Source: Cololabis saira (taxonomy: Eukaryota; Chordata; Actinopteri; Beloniformes; Belonidae). From it: a stretch of 64,000 nt of DNA. The stretch is from NCBI RefSeq assembly GCF_033807715.1, contig NC_084601.1, positions 13,181,690-13,245,689 on the forward strand. The letters are read 5' to 3'. Position 1 is the first letter of the stretch; each line of letters starts with the position of its first letter. Positions 45,461-56,356 of this stretch are shown here, one piece after another. Made by a program: the position numbers and the translations under genes. The notes under the pieces were generated by a model that made no database searches, was not told the DNA's origin, and worked only from the letters and a program-made list of their open reading frames with translations.

Positions 45461-47706
45461 CAGGTCCCTGTCCTTTAACTGAATCAGATGCTGTTTCTTA
45501 AATGTTTTCAGTAATTACTGTGACAACCACTCAACAACATTAATATGAAAAGGCAACAAGTTTACAGCTGCAGGGCAGGAAAATGAAAATGGAGAAACAT
45601 GGTGATGATTTGTTGTCCTGTCGACTTGTATGATGAACATGACATGAAACTGGAGAGGTGGCGGGAACTCGGGTGGAGATGAGCTTGTTCCTGACAGCAC
45701 CACTCCGTGGTTGCATACCTGTTTGTGTGTGTTTTATGTGTGTAATACATGTTGTGCACGTTTGCTGCAGCACTTTTTTTCCTTCTAGCCCGGCTTTTGA
45801 ACGAGGAGCAGGTGGAAGCTGGACAAGGGTGCAGATGATTCCTCGTGGAGGAACAGTGGAGCGGCGAGCAATGGCGGCCAAAGGGATTTTCTGCCAGAGA
45901 AGATATTGGTTATTCCTCTGTTAAATATTCCAATTCTTCAATTAGAATAAAGTATCCTGTTCAGCTACCTTCCTGGAGATAAGACTCCCCCGATATTTCT
46001 GACTGATTCCTTGTCTGCAGTTTCTTTTGTACTTTTCAAGTGAACGTTTGAACCTCTGAATTCTTACATTATTGAATGCACCATCAATGAGCATAGGCAA
46101 GAGAAACACTAGAACCCACCATATAATAAAATAACAGAAAATGTGAAATTCCACAGAGGGAACAGTGGTGGACAAACTACTCCACGACTCAAAAGAAGAA
46201 AAAAAAGAAAAACATACTTAATACTTTCTTTAAACATATCTAAATTGTAAAAGTAGCCTATTTGAAGTCTGCATGTGTGTATTATGAATAGGGGTCTGTG
46301 AATCAGCATTCAGTTGTACATTTGTTTTTTTTTGTGATAAGCTAAGCTAAATAACATTAAGCAAAAACTTTTTTTTTTTCTTAAACAAAAAGCAAAAACT
46401 TTTTTTTTTTCTAAACCTTCCAAGGTTTTATTAATATGTAAAAAAAAAACAGCCATATAATGCTAACACCGGATTTTAGGGTCAAACTAACCCACCTACC
46501 ATAAGTTCACATGGCATTTACTTCCCAATTAACTCCCAAATTATAAAGGTCAAAGCCTCCCGACCAGTAATATGATAAGTAATAAATAATAAGTAATAAG
46601 AGTCCAAAATTAAACATTAAATTAAGCTTTAAAAGTGTGAGCTGCTCCTGAAACTTCCATCTCATTTCAGATCTCATCCGCCGCCGTTTTCACACGGCTC
46701 AGCATGATTAGGCTGTCATACGTTTTTATGGCCAAATGACGGGTTAGGAGAAACTCAAGAGGACTTAAAGTTCAACGTGACGGCACTTTACTCGATGATT
46801 TCCGAGGAGGGCCTCCCACGAGATGCTCCAGGGTGCGTGAATGCAGCGTGACCTTCGCGTGTCTCTCAGGAACCATGTTGTGCAAATGGAAGGCGGGCTG
46901 ATTAAGTTGACCCACGTGTCGGTGGAAGAAGAGAACCGTCTCCGTATCCTCCTCCACTTATCACAGATCTGCTGGAGTGATGCAGGCTTGTCTGCAGCCT
47001 GCAAAGACAGTGCATCACAGCTGCATCCAATTTGTTAAATGCATGGACACATTTTCCGCTGCGACGGAGGTTACCAATATTTTATGTATACGGTATATTT
47101 ATGTCCCATCTTGGCTGCTGTGAATAGCTGCCAAGTGCCCGGGGAAGCAAATTTTATGTTTCTGTTTCCAATGTAGACATTAAGCCCTGTAAGTCACCTT
47201 TTAGCACCTTTATTACATTCACCTCTGGCTCCATAGGAGGGGAAAGGGGGGAAAAGAAACTGTAATTCACTAGGTTTTTTCCTTTAGCGTTTGAGTTTGT
47301 TATTGCCTGAAAAACAGGATTTTGACATTTCAATTAAATTCTGATCAATTTCTTGGATTTGCAAACTGATAAAGGAAGCTGGCTCTGTCCCGGCGACTAA
47401 TCCTGAGCTTCTGGAGAAAAGGATGCTCCTTGAAATGAAATACATAATGGAAAACCCCGAGCATCCTCCTCACAAGACACTGATTCAGTGAGAGAGAATC
47501 TTTAGTCAGAGGATCCTTCACATTCCCGGCCACATCCAACTGCACTGATTCTTTAAGGAAATTTAAATAGTGACAGTCACTGCGACATATCATTTCCCGT
47601 CAGGGATTAATAAAATATTATTGAACTGAGTCGTATATCGGGCAGTAATGTTGGAGAAAACCACTCAAGGAAGAAAAGAGCAGCTTATGTCCTCCAAAAA
47701 GAAATT
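45461..47706. other. Intergenic, no gene seen
   Basis: This is non-coding sequence between the convergent genes. There is a short local duplication near 46360-46410, with GCAAAAACTTTTTTTTTTCT twice. No reading frame has a domain or splice support. Confidence 0.5.
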
Positions 47707-47844
47707 ATGTTGGTACCACTTCCTCTTTGATACTTCGGCCGTACCATCTCCATTACAGAAGTGAAAAATATAATGATGTTGGTACAACTTCCTCTTTGAT
47801 ACTTCAGCCGTACCATCTCCTTTACAGAAGTGAAAAATATAATT
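47707..47844. repeat. Tandem duplication, two 69-bp units
   Basis: Unit 1 (47707-47775) and unit 2 (47776-47844) abut exactly and differ at only 4 of 69 positions. Each begins ATGTTGGTAC and ends AAAAATATAAT plus one base. The unit is not a simple repeat. Its frame is not preserved as coding in a convincing way, and it looks like a local duplication in intergenic DNA. Confidence 0.95.
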
Positions 47845-48929
47845 TTAATGGTGCAACAACAAAAAAGCTCTTATTTCTGCTTCTATTGTGACAATGTACC
47901 AGAAAGAAGTGAGTCATAATACGATAATCACCCAGAGTATTCCCTCATTCACTATCCGTCGCAAGGTCTCAGCGGCCGTGGCCTGAGGTTTATTTTCTTT
48001 TACACTTAGTCATCATATTAGCCATTATTTTACAGCATTGGAGGAGATGTGACTCCCAACCCCTCCCCTTCGTCATATTACAGCCCAACAGGAGTGGTCA
48101 AGGGCACGCCTGAGAAACGAGTCTACATTACATACGGACGTCGTCGTTAGCCTGTCAGAGGAGAGATCCTTGCATTAACGTATTCATTAAAAATAAAGAT
48201 GATTCAATCCCATTTAAATTTGACCACCACTGATAATGATTTAGTATTAACGGTAAATTATATTAAAGTGCAAAATGATGTATGGCAGGTTTGTCCCCGA
48301 ATCCCATTTCACCGTTTGAAAAACAGCCGTTTCCTTTAGGAGCGAGCGTGGCCGGGGTTGACTCATACCCCTCTCGCATATCACCATGTGTGATTAGAGA
48401 GAGTTATGGCCAATAGTAATGATCTGCTGCAGATAGATTTACGGCCGAGATACCATGCTTGAACAGCTGGGTGAGTCCACTGTAAATCCAGAGTGCTGGT
48501 TGTCCTTCAGACGTCTGTTAAGATCCCTGCCCGAGTCTCCAGACGCAGGCGCACCCTGTAATATCTGTTCAACTAAACCTGCTCAAATGTTTACGCTTAT
48601 CAGTTTAAAAGCGCTCCATTTGATGTTTTTGATATGGAGGTTAAAGATGTCACATATCGGCATTAACACCTATTTTAGTACATCATGATGCGGTTTTACG
48701 CTCTTTAACTGGCACAACACAGTATTAGGACACGATTCCTCGTTGTACTTATGTCATTTTTAATTTAATTTAAAGACTGTCAAAATAAAAATGGGGCAGT
48801 ACAAATTCTGGAAACAATTTGCTCACTGACAAACCACATAACTGCACATGTGACAGTGGAGACACCAGGAACAAGAACGGTGACAATCACCTGATTTTTG
48901 TTTGAAGGGTTCATTCCAACACATAAATG
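47845..48929. other. Intergenic, no gene seen
   Basis: No coding exon, RNA gene or transposon boundary is recognised here. Any elp2 3' UTR would run into the right side of this stretch, but I saw no canonical - strand AATAAA within about 330 bp after the elp2 stop. Confidence 0.45.
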
Positions 48930-49335
48930 CACTGCAAAAACTCAAAATCTCAAGAATATTTGTCTTATTTCTAGTTAAAATGTCTCATTTTTAGTCAAAA
49001 GAAAATCTCATTACACTTAAAACAAGACTCATCACTGGAAAAAACAACAATTTTCACCTGTTTCAAGTAGATTTTCACTTAAAATAAGTAGAAAAATCTG
49101 CCAGTGGAATAAGATTTTTTTGCTTGTAATGAGAAGATAAATCTTGTCCCACTGGCAGATTTTTCTACTTATTTCAAGTGAAAATTTACTTGAAACAGGT
49201 GAAAATTGTCAAATAAGTTATTTTTCTGGTAATGACTCTTGTTTTAAGTGTAATGAGATTTTTTTGACTAAAAATGAGACATTTTAACTAGAAATGAGAC
49301 AAATATTCCTGATAAGATTTTGAGTTTTTGCAGTG
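48930..49335. mobile_element. Palindromic MITE with CACTGCAAAAACTC ends, 406 bp
   Basis: The element is a long imperfect palindrome: the left half, from CACTGCAAAAACTCAAAATC onward, is repeated as its reverse complement in the right half, with arms of close to 200 bp. The middle pairs segments around GATTTTTCTACTTATTT and its complement. This terminus is common in fish genomes. No clear target-site duplication is visible, so the superfamily is not settled. It begins about 330 bp beyond the elp2 stop and may lie in or near the elp2 3' UTR. Confidence 0.85.
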
Positions 49336-49662
49336 TGTTTACTAGTTCACCTGTCTGCAGACGCTGGAGATACTGAGATAACTATTCCTCTCTGAATCTA
49401 AAATACTCTGAAGCCTCCTGGAGGAGTCCTGCCCGGAGGTGACGGTGTGTTGGCTGTGTGCTTCCACCCATCAAATCTGTGCAGACAGACTGCAGGGCTC
49501 GTCCACCGCGCGGTTGTCCCGTGGCTGAACTGTGACGTAGCTGGCTGTCACAGGGGCCGAACGGCTGGTAAGCAAAGCAACTGTGGCCCGGGTGCCCCGT
49601 GCAGGCCCCTGGCCCTCTGTCCAAGTGTCTCGAGAGACATATTAGTGTCAGTGTTGGGGGTG

Positions 49663-49852
49663 CTAAAGAGCCCGTTTGTTGATGTTGAAGATTTTGACAG
49701 AGTGGTCGACGCTGGCACTGGCGAGCTGGACCCAGCAGCTCTCTTCCTTCAGCCGACTCTCTCCGTCACTTGGTCCATCCTCCTCGTCTCGACCGGCCCG
49801 GCCGGCCCTCGGCCTCCAGCGCAGCCGCTTAACTGCCAAAGTGTGGCTTTGT
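49663..49852 (-). CDS. elp2: Elongator complex protein 2, last exon with stop
   Basis: ELP2 is a double WD40-propeller scaffold of the Elongator complex, which modifies wobble uridines of tRNA. This terminal exon completes a split Ser codon and encodes QSHTLAVKRLRW near the start and VQLASASVDHSVKIFNINKR followed by AL and the stop. These match the end of vertebrate ELP2 (S-H-T-L-A at the blade start, then L-A-S-x-x-x-D-H-(T/S)-V-K-I as the final WD-repeat strand). Between them is an acidic and Gly/Arg-rich insert (about RPRAGRAGRDEEDGPSDGES) that is longer and more GC-rich than in mammals. The acceptor AG is at 49853-49854 on the - strand. Confidence 0.95.
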
Positions 49853-50368
49853 CTACGAAAGGATGCCTGATGAAAGGAAACAATCAGATAAAATGTAGAC
49901 CAGCAGCCATGACTAACAACTGGAATATCTCCAGAAAATATAGAGACATTTACAGGAACCTCTAACTTCACCATCTTTTACATCACAAGTGGAAAAATAC
50001 GACCATTTGTGAAAATACTAAAATGCGGCCTCATAAGGTTGTGATCGGCAGGGGAGCTGTCACTGTAAAACTCCCATCTGCAGTCGACATCTAAAGATCT
50101 ACAGATAACCCAAATGGGATACGACAAACACACACAAAAAGGACAACAGTAATCATAAACGGCCTGTGTTGTAACCGCTGCCCTCTTCAAAAGGAGGCAG
50201 CCAGTCCCTCTATCATCCTCCTGTCTACTGCTGGCAAAATGAAAAGCTTCTGCGTCTCGGGGGACGCCGCCAAAGCCGAATGGCTGCTATTGTGATAACC
50301 TGACGGGCCCCTGGGGGCCTTTCAAAGCTGCATGTGAGAAAACGTCAGGCGACGCGCTGCAAGGATAC
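49853..50368 (-). other. Last elp2 coding-region intron
   Basis: This is a 516-bp intron. The donor GT is immediately after the exon ending at 50369 (minus reading TC|GTATCC, complementing the plus bases at 50367-50368). I see nothing else inside it. The donor was chosen because it is the only one that restores the conserved T-S-Q-S-H-T junction. Confidence 0.85.
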
Positions 50369-50482
50369 GAGGTGTCCGTCTGTGCGCAGCTGATCCAGTC
50401 TCCTCCTCCGGCGGCGTCCTGGCCAGGGCTCCACTTGTACAGCAGGATCCGGCCGCTTTCCAGGCCCACGGCCAGCAGGAAG
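50369..50482 (-). CDS. elp2: Elongator complex protein 2, exon: FLLAVGLESGRI blade
   Basis: This is a 114-nt exon encoding FLLAVGLESGRILLYKWSPG, then a Gly/Ala-rich loop, then DWISCAQTDTS. It matches the vertebrate ELP2 segment V-A-V-G-L-E-x-G-x-I-x-L-Y, a WD40 inner strand of the C-terminal propeller. The loop QDAAGGGDW replaces a differently composed mammalian loop. It enters in phase 2 (completing a Ser codon) and leaves in phase 2. Confidence 0.94.
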
Positions 50483-51241
50483 CTGTGAGAAGAGAAGAAA
50501 CTGCTCAACGGACCTTCAGAGGCACTTCCTTACCTGACCTAGTATAGGAAGGTGGATAGTATATGGATGGATATGGTATAGGAAGGAGATTCTGTTTGAA
50601 TGATTTCAACTCGGCTCAGGCTGTTCTTAAAAAAATAAAAGTATGTTTGTTTTTTAAAATCACAAATCAGCAATTACAGAGCGACGTGGAGGATGACTTC
50701 ATCACTGGCACATGCTTCTCATCATATTTATCTGCGTGTGCCAATTTACTCAAAAGGAGGACTCATTTGTGGAAACTCAAACACGATAATGCACGTGTGA
50801 GGATGGGAACAGGAACGTTTATTTTATTTACTCTGGAGTCCACAGATGAGTAGCTCGATGAGATGAGGAGCTTTTTGGTCTTCCTCCAATCTTTCCAGTG
50901 AAAATGAACCTAATTGCTTCTTTATATTACTGCAGAACGAAAGCTTGCAAACATAGTGAATCTGGTTTACTATTATATTTCAGCCTACGCTGAGCACCTC
51001 ACATCTAAACACACCAACATGAATACAGGGATGCTGGTGCTCATCAGCTGGATAGAGAGCTCACACTTAATTGCATGAAATGCCCGATGACAGATGGTTT
51101 ATTTCCGGGTTTGCTTTCGGTCGCCTGTCGGTGATAAAGTTTCCCAGGTATAGTAACCCGTGAGGCCCATGCTGGACAGTCCCAGAGGAGTTGCTACGGT
51201 ACTCAACAACACACAGTAAATACGAGTGAATGTGTGATCAC
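50483..51241 (-). other. elp2 intron
   Basis: This is a 759-bp intron with a GT donor and a TTCTCACAG acceptor on the - strand. I see no further feature in it. Confidence 0.85.
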
Positions 51242-51384
51242 CTCTCATCCGAGCAGAGTTGGGGGCAGAAAGCTACCGCGGTAGCAGAGTCGCCCACGTC
51301 CAAGATCGAGGAACAAGGTTTAATCACTGGAGGAAGCACCGGCTCTTCAGGGCTCTCCAGGCTGCACGGGCCCCACACAATCAC
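51242..51384 (-). CDS. elp2: Elongator complex protein 2, exon: VIVWG to CPQL blade
   Basis: This is a 143-nt exon beginning VIVWGPCSLESPEEPVLPPV and continuing IKPCSSILDVGDSATAVAFC to PQLCSDE. The landmarks VWG, PCSS-(I/V)-LDVG and A-V-x-x-C-P are those of ELP2. The Val-Ile-Val-Trp-Gly start closes the WD repeat begun in the preceding exon. The Ser/Glu/Pro-rich loop after VWG is variable in the family. It starts in phase 0 (acceptor AG at 51386-51385) and ends in phase 2 before GT at 51241-51240. Confidence 0.95.
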
Positions 51385-51535
51385 CTACACACACACACAC
51401 AAACAAACCTTTTACGAGCCATCTGAGGCACTTACTGCTGAAAGTTCAACCACCTGTTTTACCACTTCATTACCTTCAAAGCATAATGTCATTTCAGGTT
51501 GTTTTTTTCCACATAGGCAAAAATATAAACGTTAC

Positions 51536-51657
51536 CCTCTTGTCCCGACTGGATGTCACAAAGTATTTGCTGTCGGGGCTCCAGTCACATGACCAGATGA
51601 TTCGACTGTGGACGGCCGTGTTCTTCCCCGTGTGTGCGTGCAGCGAGAACAAGGACT
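51536..51657 (-). CDS. elp2: Elongator complex protein 2, exon: [16 protein letters not shown] blade
   Basis: This is a 122-nt exon. After a split Glu codon it reads [20 protein letters not shown], then [37 protein letters not shown] is almost invariant in vertebrate ELP2 and forms a WD40 repeat with its D-W-S-P-D-S turn; S-R-D-K is the strand end expected before V-x-V-W-G in the next exon. The intron upstream, in transcript order, is the long one at 51658-57525. It ends in phase 0 at donor GT 51535-51534. Confidence 0.97.
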
Positions 51658-53189
51658 CTGCAGGGAAACCGACAGGAACAGACATGAAAACAATGCTGGA
51701 GTGTTGTCAGGTAAAGGACAGAATATATTTGCTCTGGTTTTATTTATCTCCTTAGCTGGTGGATAGACTCTGTTATGATTATTGCACCATGACATCAGTG
51801 TGTCCAGATTTCTGCCTCAGTGCTCCGTGGCCACAAAGCCTCTCTGGGGCGACAAATAAACAACCCAACAAGACAGAGAGCCTTATTCCAGCCCTCTATT
51901 CCAGTCACTTTTGGTTTATGACCTGCTGCTGTTTATTCCCTCAGCCTCGTCATTTCAGACCCCAGATTGGTTTTCCCCCTGAGAGCTTGTTTGTATGCTG
52001 CTGGTAACGGCCTGTCTGTGGGTCTGCAGGAGTCGTGCACACGCACACACACACACTCACAAACATCAAGCTGCCATGTGGAAGCAGCAGTAAAAACGCC
52101 AGTGTCACCACAAAACACCGAGCTAACCAGTGTTCTGTCTGTCTGGTGCAAACCCTGTTCTTCAGTAAAACCAACAGACATATTTGAGGGTTGCACCTTC
52201 ATCCATCAGCAGGACCCTGAGGACTAAAGAGCCATCGTGACCTTCAAAGACACAATCAAACACACACATGTAGCCACATGCACGAGCAATGTAAGTTGTT
52301 GTAGACATAAATGAAAGAAAAATAAAATCCATCTAATCATAGTTGGGTAAAGACAGGTTTATCGATCATCCTGCTGCTCTGCTCAAAAAGGAAGAAAAAA
52401 AACATATGGGTAATACTACATATCCCAGTGACTCCCATTTGACATGATCAACCTTTCATGTGGCTGCGAAGGAATTCTGGCACTTTCTTCTTCACAATGT
52501 TGGTTTAGTTCATTGAGTTTTGAGAACACAGCTCTCTTAAGGGCTCGCCACGGCATTTTAAATTAGGTTTAAATGCTCGGGTTGGGTCCAAATGTCTGGA
52601 CTTTAACAAACGCTGGCAAACCCGTGTCCCTGTTCGGCGACAATCGCCGTTTGATTCAAAATGTCATTTGAAGAGCATCTTTGCAAAAACATGTCGTTGG
52701 TGAAATTTGACATGCACGCGAAAGAGGTTGCTCAATTGTGTAGAAACTTCTTACTTAGTTAAGTTAAACAGCATATCATATTGCTGTAGACTCACCTCAA
52801 AACCAGCGCCAGTCTGGCTCAAGTAACATTAGAAGATGCTCTTTGGCTTTATGCAATTTACATGAATGGCATTTTGATTCAAACGGTGAATGTTGCCAAA
52901 AAGCGACTAGTTCACAGGTATGAACGAGATCACAGCAAATCATTTAACATCCATTCTCATGTAGATTCGCTGTTGCGCTTCAGATTGTTGTTCTTTTGCA
53001 TGATCCAATTTTGACGAAGCTTTAGCCTCACATTTGACTCTATAACACTGACATACAGAGGAGTTCATTGTTGACTTAATGACTTCAAAGTTTTCACGTT
53101 CCGAGGCTGCAAACAACCCCGAGTCATCATCGCTCCACTGCCATGCTTGACAACTTCATTTTCATCCTGTTTGTCCATAGGTTATTGTT

Positions 53190-54330
53190 CCTGTGGTTCC
53201 CTTTCAATCAATTCCCTCACTACGAGTGGGATGGGATATCACGCACTCGCAGGGTCAAACCGCAGACACTTCCAATCATGTCTTTGACGGATGATAAGTG
53301 ATGACAAGCGCAAGGCTCCGTACATTCATCATCACAATCACTCTTCAGTTCTCACACTCGTCACCTCACCGGGATCACCTTCACGGAGTCAGGCTAACCA
53401 CATCCTGCTGGCGAGCTCCAAGACCATGTTGTGAGAGCGTGGAGGCTGCACCCGAGTGCTGGCTCAGAGAAGAGATCCTCTCTTTGCCTCTTCACCCAAC
53501 ACTCATCAGCCACTCTTTTCAATAACGGATCAGGACCTTCCCCTGGGAATGAACGCCCTCTTGCATCCAAAGACCAGCGTGATCCGGTATCTTCTCCTAC
53601 AGATTTTGCTGCCAGTTTTGGAGACGGTGCACTCACAGGTCCCGACAGCAACCAGCAACTTCCTGACAAGTTGGTTTGGATGGGGGGGATACAAGATGCT
53701 CACACTCCGTTTTTAAAAAGGGGTCTGCAGACTGAGAGTTGTGATTAAACCTAGCATGCCCCTTTAGGGCCCGACCTTAATGTGGGAGGCTCTTCACAGC
53801 TACCTGTCTGAGCCACTTGAAATTACATTTCTTTTATTGAAGACCGCCCTCGTTCTTGGTCCGACTACTGCTAAGATGGCCAGTGACCTTCATGCAATTT
53901 GGACTGAAACACATCTTATTTACCCAGGGTCATTCCTTCGACTTCCAGAACAATCAAGATTACAAGCATCCCCCCCCCCATGCTACCTCCGCCCCGTCCA
54001 TGCTTTGCAAACTTTCCCTGACTGTACTTGTGTCTGTGTGATCAGCTGTTTGTCTGTTCGGCCACTCGAGCCAGAGGTAAAGCCCTGTGGAAGCAGCAGC
54101 AGGTGTCTCCCTTTGTCTCCCGGTGCGACGGTCCACTCAACCATAGGAGCAGGGACATTGCGGGCTCTGTTTAAGGGAATTTCTGTGGGTGACATCTGTG
54201 TCGGGGCCAGCTGGTCATCACCGCACTTCCCTTCAGTTCAAGCGACTGGGTGTGACGGTCCCTTCTGTGACTCACTCTGTCCTCTCTGCTGCTCAGCATC
54301 GAGGTGCTGCGTTGACCTCGGTTTGTTGGC
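53190..54330 (+). pseudogene. DIRS-like retrotransposon relic with tyrosine recombinase tail
   Basis: The clearest part is 54041-54300. In frame it reads DQLFVCSATRARGKA and then VHSTIGAGTLRALFKGISVG followed by DICVGASWSSPHF. After a small deletion and frame change comes RLGVTVPSVTHSVLSA. This order, L-F-V-C, H-S-T-R-G, (L/F)-x-G-(V/I)-S, D-I-C-x-x-A-S-W-S-S-P-H-T-F, R-x-Y-x-L-x-V, matches the end of the tyrosine recombinase of fish DIRS-like elements. The Arg of the catalytic H-x-x-R is replaced by Ile, and the deletion removes the region expected to hold the nucleophilic Tyr, so it cannot act. The sequence from 53190 to 54040 looks like decayed upstream retroelement coding sequence, but this part is inferred. 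Confidence 0.65.
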
Positions 54331-54464
54331 TGCTCTGCAGAGCGTGTGTAAATGTCCCGTCTCATACGGGTTGTACAGACTGAATAAAATGAAAAGAATT
54401 GAAATTTTGAGGCCTTAAGCTCTGTTCCATGAAGGAGATGTAACTATTGGGTTTACCTGGTCCT

Positions 54465-54534
54465 CCAATACACTGAGACAGGCTACCTGGACTGGCTACC
54501 TGTAAAACACAAGTCTCCTCTCACTTGGCTACAA
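54465..54534 (+). mobile_element. LINE relic, left fragment
   Basis: On the + strand the sequence reads LDWLPVKHK, the landmark L-x-W-L-P-V near the end of L2-like LINE reverse transcriptase proteins. It stops at the border of the 1-kb element at 54535, and the matching downstream part resumes at 55562. The fragment is short, and its identification depends on the partner fragment. Confidence 0.5.
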
Positions 54535-55561
54535 ATACCCCTTTTACACCAAGCTGGTTCCAGAGCTGGTTCTGGGCTAGGGCCAGACTTAGCACCAGTT
54601 CTTTTGTTTTACACAGCCTAAGCACCAGCTCCTGGCTCTCAAAACTGGTGCTACACCAGCCCCAAGTCTTAGCTGGGCCAGCTCAAAGAACCAGTTTCGT
54701 CGGGGGCTACGTGCTTACGTCAAGGGCTGGGGGCGGTGTTACTGAACAACCACAGCAGAGTAAACACGGAAGAGCGCCGTTTTTAAACAACAGAGCGTTG
54801 AAGACGGCGGTTAAGTTAGCAGACTCTTTTATTGTTACATCCATTTATTTAATAATGGATGTAAAACAGAAGCAGCAGTGGTCTACGGTACAATCCATCA
54901 ACAGTAACGTCGGCGGGCTCCGATGGAGCGCAGCCTCGCGTCCGAGCCCGCTCCCAGCCCGTCCCCGCGGGCCGGGAATTTTTATTAAATAAATGGATGT
55001 CATAATAAAAGAGTCTGCTAACTTAACCGCCGTCTTCAATTAATCGAATTAAAAACAGCTTTTAACTGTCGGCTTCCTCATATGGTGTGACGATCGACGC
55101 AGAGCCTACGGCGTAGGTTACGCGGCGACGGGCGCCGTACGCCGTACCCTACGGCGTAGGCTCTGCGTCGATTTAACGCGGAACCATAAATCAGCTCCGG
55201 AGCCGGCAGGCAGGCAGAAATCCCGAAATTTTCAGAGCAAATTTCTTAACAGGCGTTATTTGGATAAACTGAGCCCAGGTTGGGGATCTTAAAGGTTACT
55301 TTACCTGAAAAAATATTAAAACTTAATAAAGTGCCATATTAACAGCGCTACAGCTGAAATTAAAACAGCTTTTGGCTCTCAGCTTCCTGATCAGGGTGAA
55401 AACGAGGGGGAGTGGTGATGTGATGACGTGGCTCTCTGGCCAGCTGCTGGGCAGCACCAGCTGTGTAAAAGCAAACGGTTCTTACTTAGAACCAACCGCG
55501 AACCGGCTCTAGTACCAGCACTAGCACCAGCCCTGGAACCAGCTTGGTGTAAAAGGGGTAT
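54535..55561. mobile_element. Composite non-autonomous element, 1027 bp
   Basis: The ends are inverted repeats beginning ATACCCCTTTTACACCAAGC, continuing through GCTGGTTCCAG, with the complement at the right end. The subterminal parts are rich in CTGGTGCTA/TAGCACCAG motifs. Inside lie a hairpin with 53-bp arms (54798-54850 and 54986-55038, core AAGACGGCGGTTAAGTTAGC), a palindromic Harbinger-like copy at 55092-55195, and a segment (55196-55400) shared in inverse orientation with the element at 62541-63468. No target-site duplication beyond a possible TA could be confirmed. No transposase is present. Confidence 0.75.
55092..55195. mobile_element. Palindromic PIF/Harbinger-like MITE, copy 3 of 4
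   Basis: The sequence has the same core as copies 1 and 2: GCAGAGCCTACGGCGTAGG on one arm and its complement on the other, ending AACGCGGAACCATAAATCAG. The outer left arm is missing, so it starts abruptly at CGATCGACGC. It is embedded in the composite element at 54535-55561. Confidence 0.75.
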
Positions 55562-55845
55562 GTGATCTCAGGATCGATCACAAGAACAGCAGCTGGCCTC
55601 GCCCTCCCCTTACACGAGGAGATCAAAGCCCAGACTGTTTGCCGACTTCGTTCCTGAATGGTGGAACAAGTTACCGGCGGCCACAACGGCAGAGTCGTCC
55701 CATCTCTGCGGTCAAGAAGCTGTTGAAAACGTTCCTCTTCCAATAGCACCTTCTGTTAGGACCTGCACTTCCATGCCGTCTTTAATGCAGTCTCCATGGT
55801 AAGTTGCTTTGAGTAAAAGCATGTGCTAACTGCAACGTAATAACG
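55562..55845 (+). mobile_element. LINE relic, right fragment with 3' tail
   Basis: The + strand reads TRRSKPRLFADFVPEWWNKL, then, after a frame change, VKKLLKTFLFQ and a stop, the usual closing motif of L2-like LINE proteins (W-N-x-L-P ... K-x-x-L-K-T-x-L-F). It is followed at about 55799-55830 by GTAAGTTGCTTTGAGTAAAA and GCATGTGCTAA, a variant of the common fish retroposon tail with T-x-G-C-T-T-T-G-G-A-T-A-A-A-A-G-C. Together with 54465-54534 it forms one old LINE copy interrupted by the 1-kb element. Confidence 0.65.
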
Positions 55846-56300
55846 CTTTCCAGACTGATGTGCAACAACAATTGCTTCTCTGTGCACTAGCTGATTATCA
55901 CAGCAAAGGCTGATGTTTATCAGCACCTGGCTGCAACTTACAGTCTTAAGTCCTGCAGAGGCAATAAAAAACGGCTACTTAGAAATGCCAACATTATTAT
56001 ACTTTTTTCCCTTTTTGGCTTAATTGTTTGGTTAAATTAATAATAGGACCGCGATGAGATGATTAGATAAAATATCAGACCGCACACAGCAGTGCATGTG
56101 GAAGACTACGCCCATTAGATAGGAAATTAGATAGAAACTTAAAAAAGAAAAAAAAAGGGGGGGGGATTGCAGGGTAAAGATGTAAAAGTAACGGAGGACG
56201 TGCTGAGCCAAACATGTACGATGCAAAAGATAGCAGAGCCAGACTGTTTGATCAGCACAGACTTCATTTAACCTTCCCTCGTCTAAGCCAGCGAGACCGC

Positions 56301-56356
56301 GTGTGTGTGTGTGTGTGTGCGTGTGTGTGTTTGTGTGTGTTTGTGTGTGTTTGTGT
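56301..56356. repeat. Imperfect (GT)n microsatellite
   Basis: This is a 56-bp alternating GT tract with single C and TT interruptions, within an elp2 intron. Confidence 0.95.

Noticed and set aside
49447..49965. 172-codon reading frame on the + strand
   Set aside because: It is antisense to the last elp2 exon and its flanks; the conserved WD40 residues lie on the other strand.
53780..54418. 212-codon reading frame on the + strand taken as a host gene
   Set aside because: Its only recognisable part is the DIRS-like recombinase motif, so it is kept as a retroelement relic and not as a host gene.
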